Source: an uncultured Halocynthiibacter sp. | GTDB lineage: Bacteria; Pseudomonadota; Alphaproteobacteria; Rhodobacterales; Rhodobacteraceae | Length of the DNA: 64,000 bases | Direction of reading: 5' to 3' | Assembly (NCBI GenBank): GCA_947503035.1 | Contig: CANNCD010000001.1 | Location: 1,364,001-1,428,000 of the forward strand | In this document: positions 42,902 to 52,112 of the stretch, piece after piece | Layout of the letters: every line of letters starts with the position of its first letter | Numbering within the stretch: the stretch's first letter is position 1 | The notes under the pieces: generated by a model | Databases searched by the model: none | Told to the model about the DNA's origin: nothing | Seen by the model: the letters and a program-made list of their open reading frames with translations, nothing else | Translations under genes and position numbers: made by a program

Positions 42902-43717
42902 TTACGGACGGACGAATTTTGCGCCAGTGGACGACCGGTCGACCTGTGTCGACAGACGATTGAACGACGGGCCCGACAGATTGATCAAACGGTCGTCGCG
43001 CTCCAACAAACCCATGATGTCGGCGATGGGTTCCTCGACCGATGCACCCAGCGCAAGACGGTCGCCAGACGCGGATGTGGCCTTGGCCGAGATGACCGAC
43101 ACGATACGCCGTTCACCGTTGATCATCGCAAACACCGGCGCGCCGCTTGATCCGAAATCAACGTCACAGTTCAAAACAACCGCGTCGGATTGGCGGCCCA
43201 GAACGCTACAGACTTCTTGGATCGACGGCACATTCGCGCGGTCATGGGCATAGGACACAACGCCTACCTCGGTGCCACGTTTGACCGGCGATGGGCCCGT
43301 TTCGAACGGAACGATGGACGGGTTGCGCACGGGCTGCGACAGACGCAAAATCGCGATGTCATTTTTCACACGGACCGAAGTTTTCTGCGCCTCATAGACG
43401 TAATCCGGATGCACCACCGCATAGCGCGCCCAGCGATAGGCCGATGCGCGCCCGTTGCGAAAACCGGCCAGAAATTCGATGTTTGACGGATCGACACGTT
43501 GTTCTGTGTCCTTGTCAAACAGGCAATGCGCCGCGGTCAAAACCAAATCCGGCCCGATCAAGGTTCCGGTACAGAGACCCTTTTTGTTGATGCTCAGACG
43601 GCCAACGGCCTGCCATCCGCGGCTATCGTCTGCGGTCACCATCTCGCGCAGCGGCGTTTCCGCGCTGGCGGGTAGTGCGAAAAGCAAAGCAACACAAATG
43701 AAAAATAGTCTACGCAT
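42902..43717 (-). CDS. Secreted trypsin-like serine protease (S1 family)
   Basis: 271 residues with a clear signal peptide (MRRLFFICVALLFALPASA) at the ATG at 43717; an in-frame ATG at 43759 would spoil it. The catalytic triad is visible: His in LTAAHCLF (near 65), Asp in KNDIAIL (near 119), and Ser in GSSGAPVF (near 195). The last replaces the usual GDSGGP but is common in bacterial members with a V8-like or housekeeping role. It acts in the periplasm or outside the cell. The 141 bases between its stop and the hsp20 start hold the suspected heat-shock promoter. Confidence 0.88.
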   Translation of the reverse strand: MRRLFFICVALLFALPASAETPLREMVTADDSRGWQAVGRLSINKKGLCTGTLIGPDLVLTAAHCLFDKDTEQRVDPSNIEFLAGFRNGRASAYRWARYAVVHPDYVYEAQKTSVRVKNDIAILRLSQPVRNPSIVPFETGPSPVKRGTEVGVVSYAHDRANVPSIQEVCSVLGRQSDAVVLNCDVDFGSSGAPVFAMINGERRIVSVISAKATSASGDRLALGASVEEPIADIMGLLERDDRLINLSGPSFNRLSTQVDRSSTGAKFVRP

Positions 43718-43828
43718 AAAGGCTCCGATCGATGGTGAACGCAGTGTTAACCGGCCCATAGGGCAAGATTATGGCAAGCGGCCCAGATTGCCCATCAAAT
43801 TTCAAATTGCGTGTTTTTTGTGGCCTGC

Positions 43829-44554
43829 ATGGACGATCTTCGATATGAAACCACCATGGAACTGATTGAACGCATACAACATTTCGACCCTCTGGATGGG
43901 ATGGCCATCGCATTCGCGATCCTTGCTTGGATCGGGATTGGGTACCGAATTGAACATTCATCCGACAAATATCCGTCCGTGTCGCGGCTTATGTGCCAGT
44001 ATCGCCGCGATTGGATGGTGAATTTTCTGACGCGCGAACCCCGCATTTTCGACGCGACCATCATGACCATCATGCGGGACGGCACGACGTTTTTCGCATC
44101 GACCTGTATGATCGGGATCGGGGCTGGATTTGCGCTTATTGGCAATCAGGAACGTCTGCTCAATATCGCCGAAGACTTGTCCATCGAGGGCGTGCCCGCC
44201 TTTGTTTGGGACATCAAAATCTTGGTCGCTGTTTTGTTCCTGACCTCGGCGTTTCTGAAATTCGTCTGGGCGCATCGGTTGTTCGGATATTGCGCCGTGG
44301 TGATGGCCGCAGCGCCAAACGACAACGGCGAACAGGCGTTGAAACGGGCAAATCAGGCTGCTTCTATCAATATAACCGCCGCGCGGGCGTTCAACCGTGG
44401 TCTGCGGACGGTATATTTCACCCTTGCCATTTTGACGTGGTTTGTCGGTCCCGTGCTGTTGATCTGTGCGACCTTGGTCACTGTGTTCATCATCTGGCGT
44501 CGCGAATTTGCGTCTGAATCCCGTCGCGTTTTGCTCGACTCGCAAACGTCCTAG
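43829..44554 (+). CDS. DUF599 family membrane protein
   Basis: About 241 residues with four or so membrane helices (about 25-42, 85-105, 130-150 and 195-225). The family pattern includes RRDWMVNFLTREPRIFDATIM and NDNGEQALKRANQAASINITAARAFNRGLRTVYF. DUF599 proteins have no known function. The ATG at 43829 or the one at 43856 could be used; neither has a good ribosome binding site. Its stop overlaps the end of the converging 680-residue gene at CTAG. Confidence 0.8.
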   Translation: MDDLRYETTMELIERIQHFDPLDGMAIAFAILAWIGIGYRIEHSSDKYPSVSRLMCQYRRDWMVNFLTREPRIFDATIMTIMRDGTTFFASTCMIGIGAGFALIGNQERLLNIAEDLSIEGVPAFVWDIKILVAVLFLTSAFLKFVWAHRLFGYCAVVMAAAPNDNGEQALKRANQAASINITAARAFNRGLRTVYFTLAILTWFVGPVLLICATLVTVFIIWRREFASESRRVLLDSQTS

Positions 44555-46593
44555 CGACGCGCTTCGCGCAGCCACGCGCCGATCATCAGGCCCGCAATCA
44601 GCAAAAGATAGACCCAGACCGGCGCGATCGGCGTAAGGGTCACGCGCGTGATCTGTTCGGCATCGCGTGGCCAGACGCCGAACCATCCACGCCCTGTCGC
44701 AACACGACCCGCCCGCACATCCCGTACCCGCGGAAGGCCGTCATCGATCCGAAACACCCCGCCACGATGTTGCGCCAACATTGGTAACAAGGACGTCTCA
44801 TCCGCGATGGCCCGTTCATATTCAATGGCCGCGTCCGAGCCTGCCGCGACGACAACAGATTGCCCCCCATCCGACAAGCGATATAGCCCGGCCGCACCCC
44901 GCGTCACCGTCCCGCGAAACAGACCATTGCCCGCGCGCGTCAACGGCACGTCAACCACCGTCCCGTCGGGCGCGGTCACCGTGACGTCATCCGCCGTGTC
45001 CGCAAGGCTCCTGCGCCAAATAAAAATCGCATCGTCCTGCGCTTCTCCCCAGAGCTTGTCTTCGTCCAGCTCGGGTTCCTTCATCATCCAGTGGGCCAAA
45101 CGCCGGAGCAATTCGGCCTGTGGTCCGCCGCCTTCGAATCCTCGGGTCCAAAGCCACGCATGGTCCGAGCCCAAAAGCGCAACACGCCCCTCGCCCACCC
45201 GTGCGAGTTGAAGCAACGGACGGCCGTTGTCGCCGGTCATCACGGTTTCCCCCGCTGTCGGTGTCAGGGCGATTTGGCGCATCCAGCGCCCCCATTCACC
45301 GGTCAAGGTCTGGGTCACGGGATGGCGCTCACCGATTTCAGAAAGCGCCGGAAGATAGCCGTTTTCGATCACCTCGCCCGTGGGTTCCGCCGGAAGAATA
45401 TCGGCCAGCGGAGAGTAATACAGGCTATCGGCCGAGGCAAAGTCTGGACCCGCCGCCACCAAAACCGCGCCGCCGTCGCGCACGTAATTCACAACGTTTT
45501 CAAGATAGATCCGTGGCAAAATCCCGCGCCGTTTGTAACGGTCAAAGATAATCAGATCAAAGTCGTTGATCCGGCGATTGAACAAATCATTGGTCGGGAT
45601 CGCAATGAGGGACAGTTCATCGCGCGGCACAAAATCGTTCTTACCGGCGGGCCGCAGAATGGTGAAATGCACCAGATCAACGTTGCTATCGGCCTTGAGC
45701 AAATTACGCCAAGTCCGTTGCCCAGCGTGGGGTTGCCCCGACACCAACAGCACCCGAAGCCGGTCGCGCACACCGTTGATCTCGGCCACGGCGCTATTGT
45801 TTAGACCGGTAATTTCCCCTGCGATGGCATCGACGCTGAATTCTATCGTGTTGGTACCGCCATGGGTCAGGCGAACCGGCAGGGTCAGTTCCTGATCCGT
45901 TGGAACGGGAATGCGCAATGGGTCCGCGTCGCCCACTGTGACCGACAAAATAGCAGTTCCTTGTGTATCGCGTGGCACCGCACCGATATCGTTGATGCGC
46001 AGGATCACCTCGATCTCTTCGTCGATTACACCGAATTTGGGGGCGCTGATGATTTCAAGATGGCGGTCCCAATCCGATATCTCGCCGGTCAGAAACAGCT
46101 GGGCGGGTGCTGGTAAATCCGGCAGGGTCTTGGCGTCGTGGACCTGCCCATCCGAGATGACAACGATGCCCGCGATGCGGTCCTTTGGCAGGTCCACAAG
46201 CGCGTCGACCAGCCCATCCACAAGCGCCGTTCCACCACCGTCGGGCGCGTCACCAATCCGCACAACATGCAGGTCGGTCGCGCCGCGGGACGCGGTAACT
46301 TGCTGCAAATGCTCCAACGCGGCGGCGGTTTGCGCGGTCCGATTTCCAAGGGTTTGGCTGGTGCTTTGGTCGACCACGGCGACGATGATGTCGTTCAGGG
46401 GTACCCCATCGCGATGCTCGAGCGAAGGGTTCAACACCGCAAGCACCGCGATCATCAACGCCCCAAGCCGCATCGGCCACCCCGCCAGTCGCCAGTACAT
46501 CGCACATGCCACAGCAAGGCATACAAGCACCACGCCAATGCCCACGACAGGCATGTCAATCAGGGGATCAAACACCAAACCGTCGATCATCAT
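44551..46593 (-). CDS. Large membrane protein of the MoxR operon, glutamine amidotransferase-like middle domain
   Basis: 680 residues. Two N-terminal helices (about 15-60) are followed by a short VWA-like strand pattern (IIVAVVDQSTSQTLGN, GIVVISDGQVHDAKTL). A region resembling the class I glutamine amidotransferase-like fold used in BatA/B-linked proteins comes next (VLLVSGQPHAGQRTWRNLL, VRDGGAVLVAAGPDFA). It ends in a C-terminal helix near residue 660. A role with MoxR in assembling or checking envelope proteins is inferred from context. Its ATG overlaps the DUF4159 stop (ATGA). It is the last gene of the operon. Confidence 0.78.
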   Translation of the reverse strand: MMIDGLVFDPLIDMPVVGIGVVLVCLAVACAMYWRLAGWPMRLGALMIAVLAVLNPSLEHRDGVPLNDIIVAVVDQSTSQTLGNRTAQTAAALEHLQQVTASRGATDLHVVRIGDAPDGGGTALVDGLVDALVDLPKDRIAGIVVISDGQVHDAKTLPDLPAPAQLFLTGEISDWDRHLEIISAPKFGVIDEEIEVILRINDIGAVPRDTQGTAILSVTVGDADPLRIPVPTDQELTLPVRLTHGGTNTIEFSVDAIAGEITGLNNSAVAEINGVRDRLRVLLVSGQPHAGQRTWRNLLKADSNVDLVHFTILRPAGKNDFVPRDELSLIAIPTNDLFNRRINDFDLIIFDRYKRRGILPRIYLENVVNYVRDGGAVLVAAGPDFASADSLYYSPLADILPAEPTGEVIENGYLPALSEIGERHPVTQTLTGEWGRWMRQIALTPTAGETVMTGDNGRPLLQLARVGEGRVALLGSDHAWLWTRGFEGGGPQAELLRRLAHWMMKEPELDEDKLWGEAQDDAIFIWRRSLADTADDVTVTAPDGTVVDVPLTRAGNGLFRGTVTRGAAGLYRLSDGGQSVVVAAGSDAAIEYERAIADETSLLPMLAQHRGGVFRIDDGLPRVRDVRAGRVATGRGWFGVWPRDAEQITRVTLTPIAPVWVYLLLIAGLMIGAWLREARR

Positions 46594-49340
46594 TCCCCCA
46601 GTCGTTCAAGCAATTCAGGCACATGGACCTGATCGGTTTTATAGTTGCCCGTAAACACATGCATGATCAGGTTCACCCCAAACCGAAGCGCGATTTCCCG
46701 TTGACGTTCCCCTGCGAACCCACGCCCCACCGCATAGAGGGGGCGCCGTTGATCATCCATCGCCCAGGCAGCGGCCCAATCGCCGCCGCCCATCACGACC
46801 GGCGACACACCATCGTTCTGGTTGCGCAGGGCGTCGCCTGTGCCGGTCTCGGTGCTGGGGCGCGTGGCCTCAACCCAAAGGGTGCCACCAGAATAACGGC
46901 CCGGAAATTCCTGCAAAAGATAGTAAGACCGCGTCAGAACATGGTCGCGGGGCACGGGCATCAATGGCGGGATATCAAGCCCAAGCGCGATGCGTTGCAG
47001 ATGCCGCCGTTCGGGCGATAATCCATCCGCACCAAACAGACCGTCGTCGCGGGTGTCGAACAGGATCATTCCACCTCCGCGCAGATAGGCGTTAAGCTTG
47101 CCATAGGCGGCGCGACTGGGCACGGGGGCTGTTGCGACCACCGGCCAATAGATGAACGGATAAACCGACAGTTCATCGGTTTCGGGATCGATCGCAATGG
47201 GATCAATGGGTTCAACAGCCGTGCGCCGGAACAGCGTCACGCCCAACCCATAGAGACCGGCACGGCTGGAGGTATCGACCGCGACGTCGCCGGTCTCCAC
47301 ATAGGCAAGGACGACATTGTTGGTCGCCTCAAGGATGCGTGTGTCATCGGCGCGAAGGTCGCCGCTAGTCGCAACGGCGATCACCGCGACGGCCATCGTC
47401 GCCGCCCCGCGCAGGCGCCCCGCCGCCCAAAGAGACGCGAAAATATCGACCATCATCAACGCAATTGCTGCGGCAATAAAGGCACCACCAAAGGCGCGCT
47501 CGGTCGTTTGGCTTTGGCGTGCGACCGGCACCCAAGCGGGCCAATCCATTGCCGCAAGGGTATCGGTCGCGCCCATCGCATTGATCGCAATTTCACGCCC
47601 TTCGGCCACATAGGTTCCGAAGGCCGCGCGGCCGGTCGTAATCTGATCCAACAACGTGGGACCATCAATGCCAGCGGCGGCATCTGCGGCCACACGCGTG
47701 CCGAACCCATTCAGGAACTGTTGCGGCTGCCACGTCTGCGCCGCGATATCATCGTCGGAGGGGGGCACGCCACGCGGGGCAATCGACAGACGGTCGAGCA
47801 TATCAACAAACAACCCCGTCAACGGCAGGTTCGACCATTCCGCATTGGCCGTCACATGGAACAAGATCACCTGTCCCTGACCCAAATCCCGACGTGTCAC
47901 CAACGGCGTCCCATCCGACAGCGCCGCCAGTGTACGCGCGGCAAGCTCGGGGCTTGGCTCGGCCAGAACCTGTGAAACGACGGCGATGTCTTCAGGCACC
48001 GTCAGACCGGCAAAGGGCGAATTTGGCGCAAAGGGCGCAAGGGTTTTGGGCGCGCCCCAGCTCATCGCGCCCCCAAGATCGCGCCCCCCCGCCCGAAGGC
48101 GGACGGGAAGCAGCGCGGTGTCATCCAAATCCGCGGCCGACGCCGCAAGACGTGGCCCCGCGAACCGAAGCAACACGCCGCCCTCTTCGACCCATCTGCG
48201 CAGCGCCGCCTCGTCACCGGTAAGGCGCGCGACATCGGCCAAAACCACCACATCGGGGTTCGCCGTCAACGCCACGGCAAGGTCCGAGGTGATCAAATCA
48301 GAAGACGGCGACAGCGCCGCCCGAAGGTAATGCAACGGATCCAAAAGGCGCAGAGCCTCGCCCGTTGCGGCACCCCCGATCAGGGCGATGCTGCGGCGTT
48401 TGGCCTGTCCATCCAATACGGTGACGGCACCGGTGCTTGGATGCCCTTCGATGGAAAAATGGGTCAGGCGATTGCGCAATTCCGACTGGATCGAAAAGGT
48501 CACCGCCGCCTCGGTTTCGCCCGTGGCAAAGGCAATATCATATTGTCCCAGAACGGCGGTACGCCCCGCCGGATCGGTGCCACTTGCGTTAACGCGATAG
48601 GTCGCGGGCAAGGCTGCATCACTGCGAATAGCGGCGACGCTGATGTCGACCCCATCGAATGTCACGGGACGAAGCGCCACGGTGTTTTTGGTTGGCTCAA
48701 ACACATTTACCGTGCCCTGCCCCCGCAGAAACGCGGCAACCGCGTCGCGCGCCTCATGCACCAAACCGTCGGAGATCCAAAGCGTATCGAACCCCACGCT
48801 GGCATCCTGTGCAGCCAGCCATGCGGCGATGTCATCCGCGTTGGGTAGACGTGGCGCCGGAACGGCAGTGGCTACTTGGGACGGCCAGTTTTTTGCCGCG
48901 TCAAACGTGATTGCCGTGGCATCGACCGACGCAAGGGTCACGACCGCAACCTGACGCCCCCGCAGGGACGCCGCATCCAAGGCCTGTGAACTGCGGTCCT
49001 GTCGGGTTTGCCAAGTGGGCGCCGCGGCCCAACCTCCGTCGCGCAAGATCAGCAAAGGGCGGTTCCCGTCGGCCACGGGCGCAGGGTTCAACACAGGCCC
49101 CGCAAGACCGATGATCACCGCCGCAATCGCCGCAATCCGCAACAACAACAGCCAAAGCGGCGTGCGATCGGCAACGGATTCGCGGTCCTTAAGCCCCAAG
49201 AGCAACACAACCGCCGGAAAAAATCGGCGCACAGGTGCCGGAGGTGTGGCGCGCAAGATCATCCACAACACTGGCAACCCAAGCCCCGCTAACAATACCC
49301 AAGGGGTGATAAATCCGATGCCGCCGATCAATGGGGTCAC
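46590..49340 (-). CDS. BatA-like N-terminal/DUF4159 membrane protein
   Basis: 916 residues from a GTG at 49340. The choice rests on the GTGA overlap with the DUF58 gene and on AAAGGGGAA upstream. Residues about 5-90 are the BatA-type double helix (FITPWVLLAGLGLPVLWMILRA...RFFPAVVLL). The middle is VWA/amidotransferase-like (LIGGAATGEALRLLDPLHYLRA, VVVLADVARLTGDEAALRRWVEEGG), with a further helix near 640-680. The last 220 residues match DUF4159 (YPFIYWPVVATAPVPSRAAYGKLNAYLRGGGMILFDTRD). An envelope-facing complex with the 680-residue protein is likely. Substrate and role are unknown. Confidence 0.85.
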   Translation of the reverse strand: MTPLIGGIGFITPWVLLAGLGLPVLWMILRATPPAPVRRFFPAVVLLLGLKDRESVADRTPLWLLLLRIAAIAAVIIGLAGPVLNPAPVADGNRPLLILRDGGWAAAPTWQTRQDRSSQALDAASLRGRQVAVVTLASVDATAITFDAAKNWPSQVATAVPAPRLPNADDIAAWLAAQDASVGFDTLWISDGLVHEARDAVAAFLRGQGTVNVFEPTKNTVALRPVTFDGVDISVAAIRSDAALPATYRVNASGTDPAGRTAVLGQYDIAFATGETEAAVTFSIQSELRNRLTHFSIEGHPSTGAVTVLDGQAKRRSIALIGGAATGEALRLLDPLHYLRAALSPSSDLITSDLAVALTANPDVVVLADVARLTGDEAALRRWVEEGGVLLRFAGPRLAASAADLDDTALLPVRLRAGGRDLGGAMSWGAPKTLAPFAPNSPFAGLTVPEDIAVVSQVLAEPSPELAARTLAALSDGTPLVTRRDLGQGQVILFHVTANAEWSNLPLTGLFVDMLDRLSIAPRGVPPSDDDIAAQTWQPQQFLNGFGTRVAADAAAGIDGPTLLDQITTGRAAFGTYVAEGREIAINAMGATDTLAAMDWPAWVPVARQSQTTERAFGGAFIAAAIALMMVDIFASLWAAGRLRGAATMAVAVIAVATSGDLRADDTRILEATNNVVLAYVETGDVAVDTSSRAGLYGLGVTLFRRTAVEPIDPIAIDPETDELSVYPFIYWPVVATAPVPSRAAYGKLNAYLRGGGMILFDTRDDGLFGADGLSPERRHLQRIALGLDIPPLMPVPRDHVLTRSYYLLQEFPGRYSGGTLWVEATRPSTETGTGDALRNQNDGVSPVVMGGGDWAAAWAMDDQRRPLYAVGRGFAGERQREIALRFGVNLIMHVFTGNYKTDQVHVPELLERLGE

Positions 49341-50209
49341 AGGGTTCCCCTTTGCGACAATACGGTGTGGAGCCAGACCAAAATCGGCTGGGGCGGTTGA
49401 TCGGTTATATGTGTCGAGAACGCCCAACCGGCGGACTGTGCCATATCCGCCAAGACATCCTGACGTTCGCCCAGACGCGCGACGTAATCTTCGCGCAGGG
49501 CCGATGCCTTGTGCGTTTCAAATCGGTGACCAGCCGCGCGCGCCTCAAAGATGCTGCGCCCTGTAAACGGAAAGGATGTCTCGGCTGGATCAAGCACCTG
49601 TACCAATGCGCCGCGCACGCCGTGATCCATCGCATGGGCCAGCGCGGATTGCACCACATCAAGATCGCCCAAGAAATCGGAGATCATCACCATTTGCGCG
49701 CCACGACGAACACCATCGGGGTGCGGCACGCCGTAAGAGGCATCATTGATTTCGGCCAAGCACGCCGCGATTTTGACGATCTGATCGCCACCGGTTTTCG
49801 GCGGACAATCATGTCCCAACAAACCAACCCGTTCACCGCCCCGCACCAAAACCATCGCAAGGGCAAGCGACAGGATCGCCGCGCGGTCGCCCTTGGATAA
49901 TCCATGGCTATCAAAGCCCATGCTTTGGCTGCGGTCCGTCCAGATTTGCACGTTTTGCGCCGTTTGCCATTCGCGTTCGCGCACATAGGATACGTCCGAT
50001 TGCGCCGAGCGCCGCCAGTCAATCGCGCGGGCTTCGTCACCGTCAACGGCGGGGCGATATTGCCAGAATTCTTCGCCGTGGCCCGAACGACGACGACCAT
50101 GCGCCCCCAGTACCATGCTGGCTGCCAAGGGTTCGGCAGCCGCCAACAGCGCGGGCAAACGCGCGGCGGCATCCGCCGCCCCGTGACGCATGCCCCGCGC
50201 AGAAATCAT
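49337..50209 (-). CDS. DUF58 family protein
   Basis: 290 residues with the DUF58 hallmark REREWQTAQNVQIWTDRSQSMGFDS near 75-100, preceded by GHGEEFWQYRPAVDGDEARAIDWRRSAQSD. The VWA-like fold with a DxSxS motif is partly kept (DRSQS). DUF58 proteins are encoded with MoxR ATPases in nearly all bacteria that have them. The ATG overlaps the moxR stop by 4 bases (ATGA) and its own stop overlaps the next gene. Confidence 0.92.
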   Translation of the reverse strand: MISARGMRHGAADAAARLPALLAAAEPLAASMVLGAHGRRRSGHGEEFWQYRPAVDGDEARAIDWRRSAQSDVSYVREREWQTAQNVQIWTDRSQSMGFDSHGLSKGDRAAILSLALAMVLVRGGERVGLLGHDCPPKTGGDQIVKIAACLAEINDASYGVPHPDGVRRGAQMVMISDFLGDLDVVQSALAHAMDHGVRGALVQVLDPAETSFPFTGRSIFEARAAGHRFETHKASALREDYVARLGERQDVLADMAQSAGWAFSTHITDQPPQPILVWLHTVLSQRGTL

Positions 50210-51192
50210 AGGTCGCGTACCGTTTGTTCAATCAACTCAACCAAGTCAACACCGCGCGCCTTGGCCCCAAACGAAAGGCCCATGCGGTGCGACAGAACCG
50301 GCACGGCCATTGCGGCAACGTCGTCTTTGTTGGGCGAAAACCGCCCGTCGATCAAGGCCTGCGCGCGAACAGTCAACATCAAGGCCTGCGCCGCGCGTGG
50401 CCCCGGACCCCATGACACGTTATTGCGAATATCATCGGATGCGGTGTCGTCATCGGGACGGCAGGCCCGCACAAGATCAAGGATCATATCCACCACCCCA
50501 TCGCCCATCGGCATCCGCCGAAGCAAAGCCTGCGCGGCGAGCAATTCTTCGGCCTCGAACACTTGTTCGACCTCAGCCTCCTCGACGCCCGTCGTGGCCA
50601 AAATGATGTCGCGTTCCGTTGCACGGTCAGGATAGTCCACGTTGATTTGCACCAAAAACCGGTCCAGCTGGGCCTCGGGCAAGGGGTATGTGCCCTCTTG
50701 CTCAATCGGGTTTTGGGTGGCGAGAACGTGAAACGGCGTGCCCAGTGGCCGCTCGGCAGCGGCAATTGAGACGACCTTTTCCTGCATCGCCTGAAGCAAC
50801 GCGGATTGCGTGCGCGGGCTGGCGCGGTTGATCTCATCCGCCATCAACAGCTGGCAAAACACCGGCCCTTCGATGAACCGAAACGCGCGTTTGCCGTCGG
50901 CGTTTTCCTCAAGAACCTCGGACCCTAGAATATCGGCGGGCATCAGGTCCGGTGTGAACTGCACCCGATTGGAGGACAGGCCCATCACCGTCGACAGCGC
51001 CGCAACCAAGCGCGTTTTCCCAAGGCCCGGAAGCCCGACCAGAACCCCATGCCCACCCGACAATAGGGTCGCGAAACACAGATCAACCACGCGGGTCTGT
51101 CCGATAAAACGACGCCCAATCATGGCCTTGGCCTCAGATAGTTTCTGGCCAAGTGCCTCGATCTCGGGGACAAGGTTTTCTGGTTCAGTCAT
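50206..51192 (-). CDS. MoxR-family AAA+ ATPase
   Basis: 328 residues with Walker A GLPGLGKTRL (near 55), Walker B LLMADEINRASPRTQSALLQAMQE (near 115) and sensor-1 ATQNPIEQEGTYPLPEAQLDRF. MoxR ATPases act as chaperones that help mature or insert metal cofactors or activate partner complexes, together with VWA-type proteins such as those encoded next. The ATG at 51192 has TGAGG upstream; a GTG at 51204 is less likely. It is the first gene of the four-gene operon. Confidence 0.95.
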   Translation of the reverse strand: MTEPENLVPEIEALGQKLSEAKAMIGRRFIGQTRVVDLCFATLLSGGHGVLVGLPGLGKTRLVAALSTVMGLSSNRVQFTPDLMPADILGSEVLEENADGKRAFRFIEGPVFCQLLMADEINRASPRTQSALLQAMQEKVVSIAAAERPLGTPFHVLATQNPIEQEGTYPLPEAQLDRFLVQINVDYPDRATERDIILATTGVEEAEVEQVFEAEELLAAQALLRRMPMGDGVVDMILDLVRACRPDDDTASDDIRNNVSWGPGPRAAQALMLTVRAQALIDGRFSPNKDDVAAMAVPVLSHRMGLSFGAKARGVDLVELIEQTVRDL

Positions 51193-51252
51193 GGAATGCC
51201 TCACTTGAAAATGCTATGGTCCCATTAAAGGCCTATTTGGTGCGACGAACAA

Positions 51253-51837
51253 ATGACAAAACAGAAAAATGATGAAAATACTGTGATACCCGACGCCAAC
51301 GGCATCATGGAGGCGGTCAAACGCGCCAAGTCCAAGGGCCCCGCGCCGGTCCATTTGTGGAACCCACCGTTTTGCGGTGACATTGATATGCAGATCAAAC
51401 GCGACGGCACGTGGTTCTATGAGGGCACGCCGATGGGTCGCCCCGAAATGGTCAAGATGTTCTCGTCGATCCTGCGCCGTGATGGGGACGACTATTTTCT
51501 GGTCACGCCTGTGGAAAAGGTCGGGATTACCGTCGACGACGCGCCCTTTGTTGCCACGGATTTTGAGGTCACGACCCAAGGGCCCGATCAGGTCATCACA
51601 TTCACCACCCATATCGGCGAAACGACGGTCGCGGGGCCAGATGCGCCCATCCGCGTGACCTTTGACGATGCGGGTGAACCCTCGCCCTATGTCCTTGTGC
51701 GCACCAACCTTGAGGCACTGATCGACCGCAAAAGTTTCTATCGACTGGTGGATATCGGTGAAACCGAAGGCGATTGGTTCGGTATTCGGTCAAACGGCGC
51801 ATTTTTCCCGATCATGCCCGCCGCCGACCTTGAATAA
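51253..51837 (+). CDS. DUF1285 domain protein
   Basis: 194 residues with the DUF1285 pattern (WNPPFCGDIDMQIKRDGTWFYEGTPMGRPEMVKMFSSILRRDGDDYFLVTPVEKVGI, then a beta-rich end). Members are small soluble proteins; a link to membrane-protein or lipoate chemistry has not been fixed to my knowledge. It is divergent from moxR across about 60 bases, an arrangement I recall from other Rhodobacterales. Confidence 0.88.
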   Translation: MTKQKNDENTVIPDANGIMEAVKRAKSKGPAPVHLWNPPFCGDIDMQIKRDGTWFYEGTPMGRPEMVKMFSSILRRDGDDYFLVTPVEKVGITVDDAPFVATDFEVTTQGPDQVITFTTHIGETTVAGPDAPIRVTFDDAGEPSPYVLVRTNLEALIDRKSFYRLVDIGETEGDWFGIRSNGAFFPIMPAADLE

Positions 51838-51884
51838 TCGACAATCCTTGCTAGCTTAGTGCGACCCATCCAAAGGAAACACCT

Positions 51885-52112
51885 ATGATCCCCGCACGCT
51901 TTGCCCCTATTTTGTTCGCCTTCCTGTTATCAGGCATGATGTCGTTTTTGGTATCAGGCGTCGCGACCTATGGGGCGCTGGGGATGGTCGACGGGTTCGT
52001 CGGGAAATGGATTCTCGGTTGGACCAAAAGCTGGCCGGTGGCCTTTGCGGCGGCGCTTGTTGTTGCGCCGTTTACCCGCAAATTGGTCGCGAAACTGACC
52101 AAACCGGCCTAG
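51885..52112 (+). CDS. DUF2798 small membrane protein
   Basis: 75 residues with two hydrophobic helices (about 5-27 and 45-65) joined by a Trp-rich turn (GKWILGWTKSWPVAFAAAL), the DUF2798 pattern. Function unknown. CAAAGGAAAC precedes the ATG. Its stop codon overlaps the polA stop at CTAG (52109-52112). Confidence 0.82.
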   Translation: MIPARFAPILFAFLLSGMMSFLVSGVATYGALGMVDGFVGKWILGWTKSWPVAFAAALVVAPFTRKLVAKLTKPA

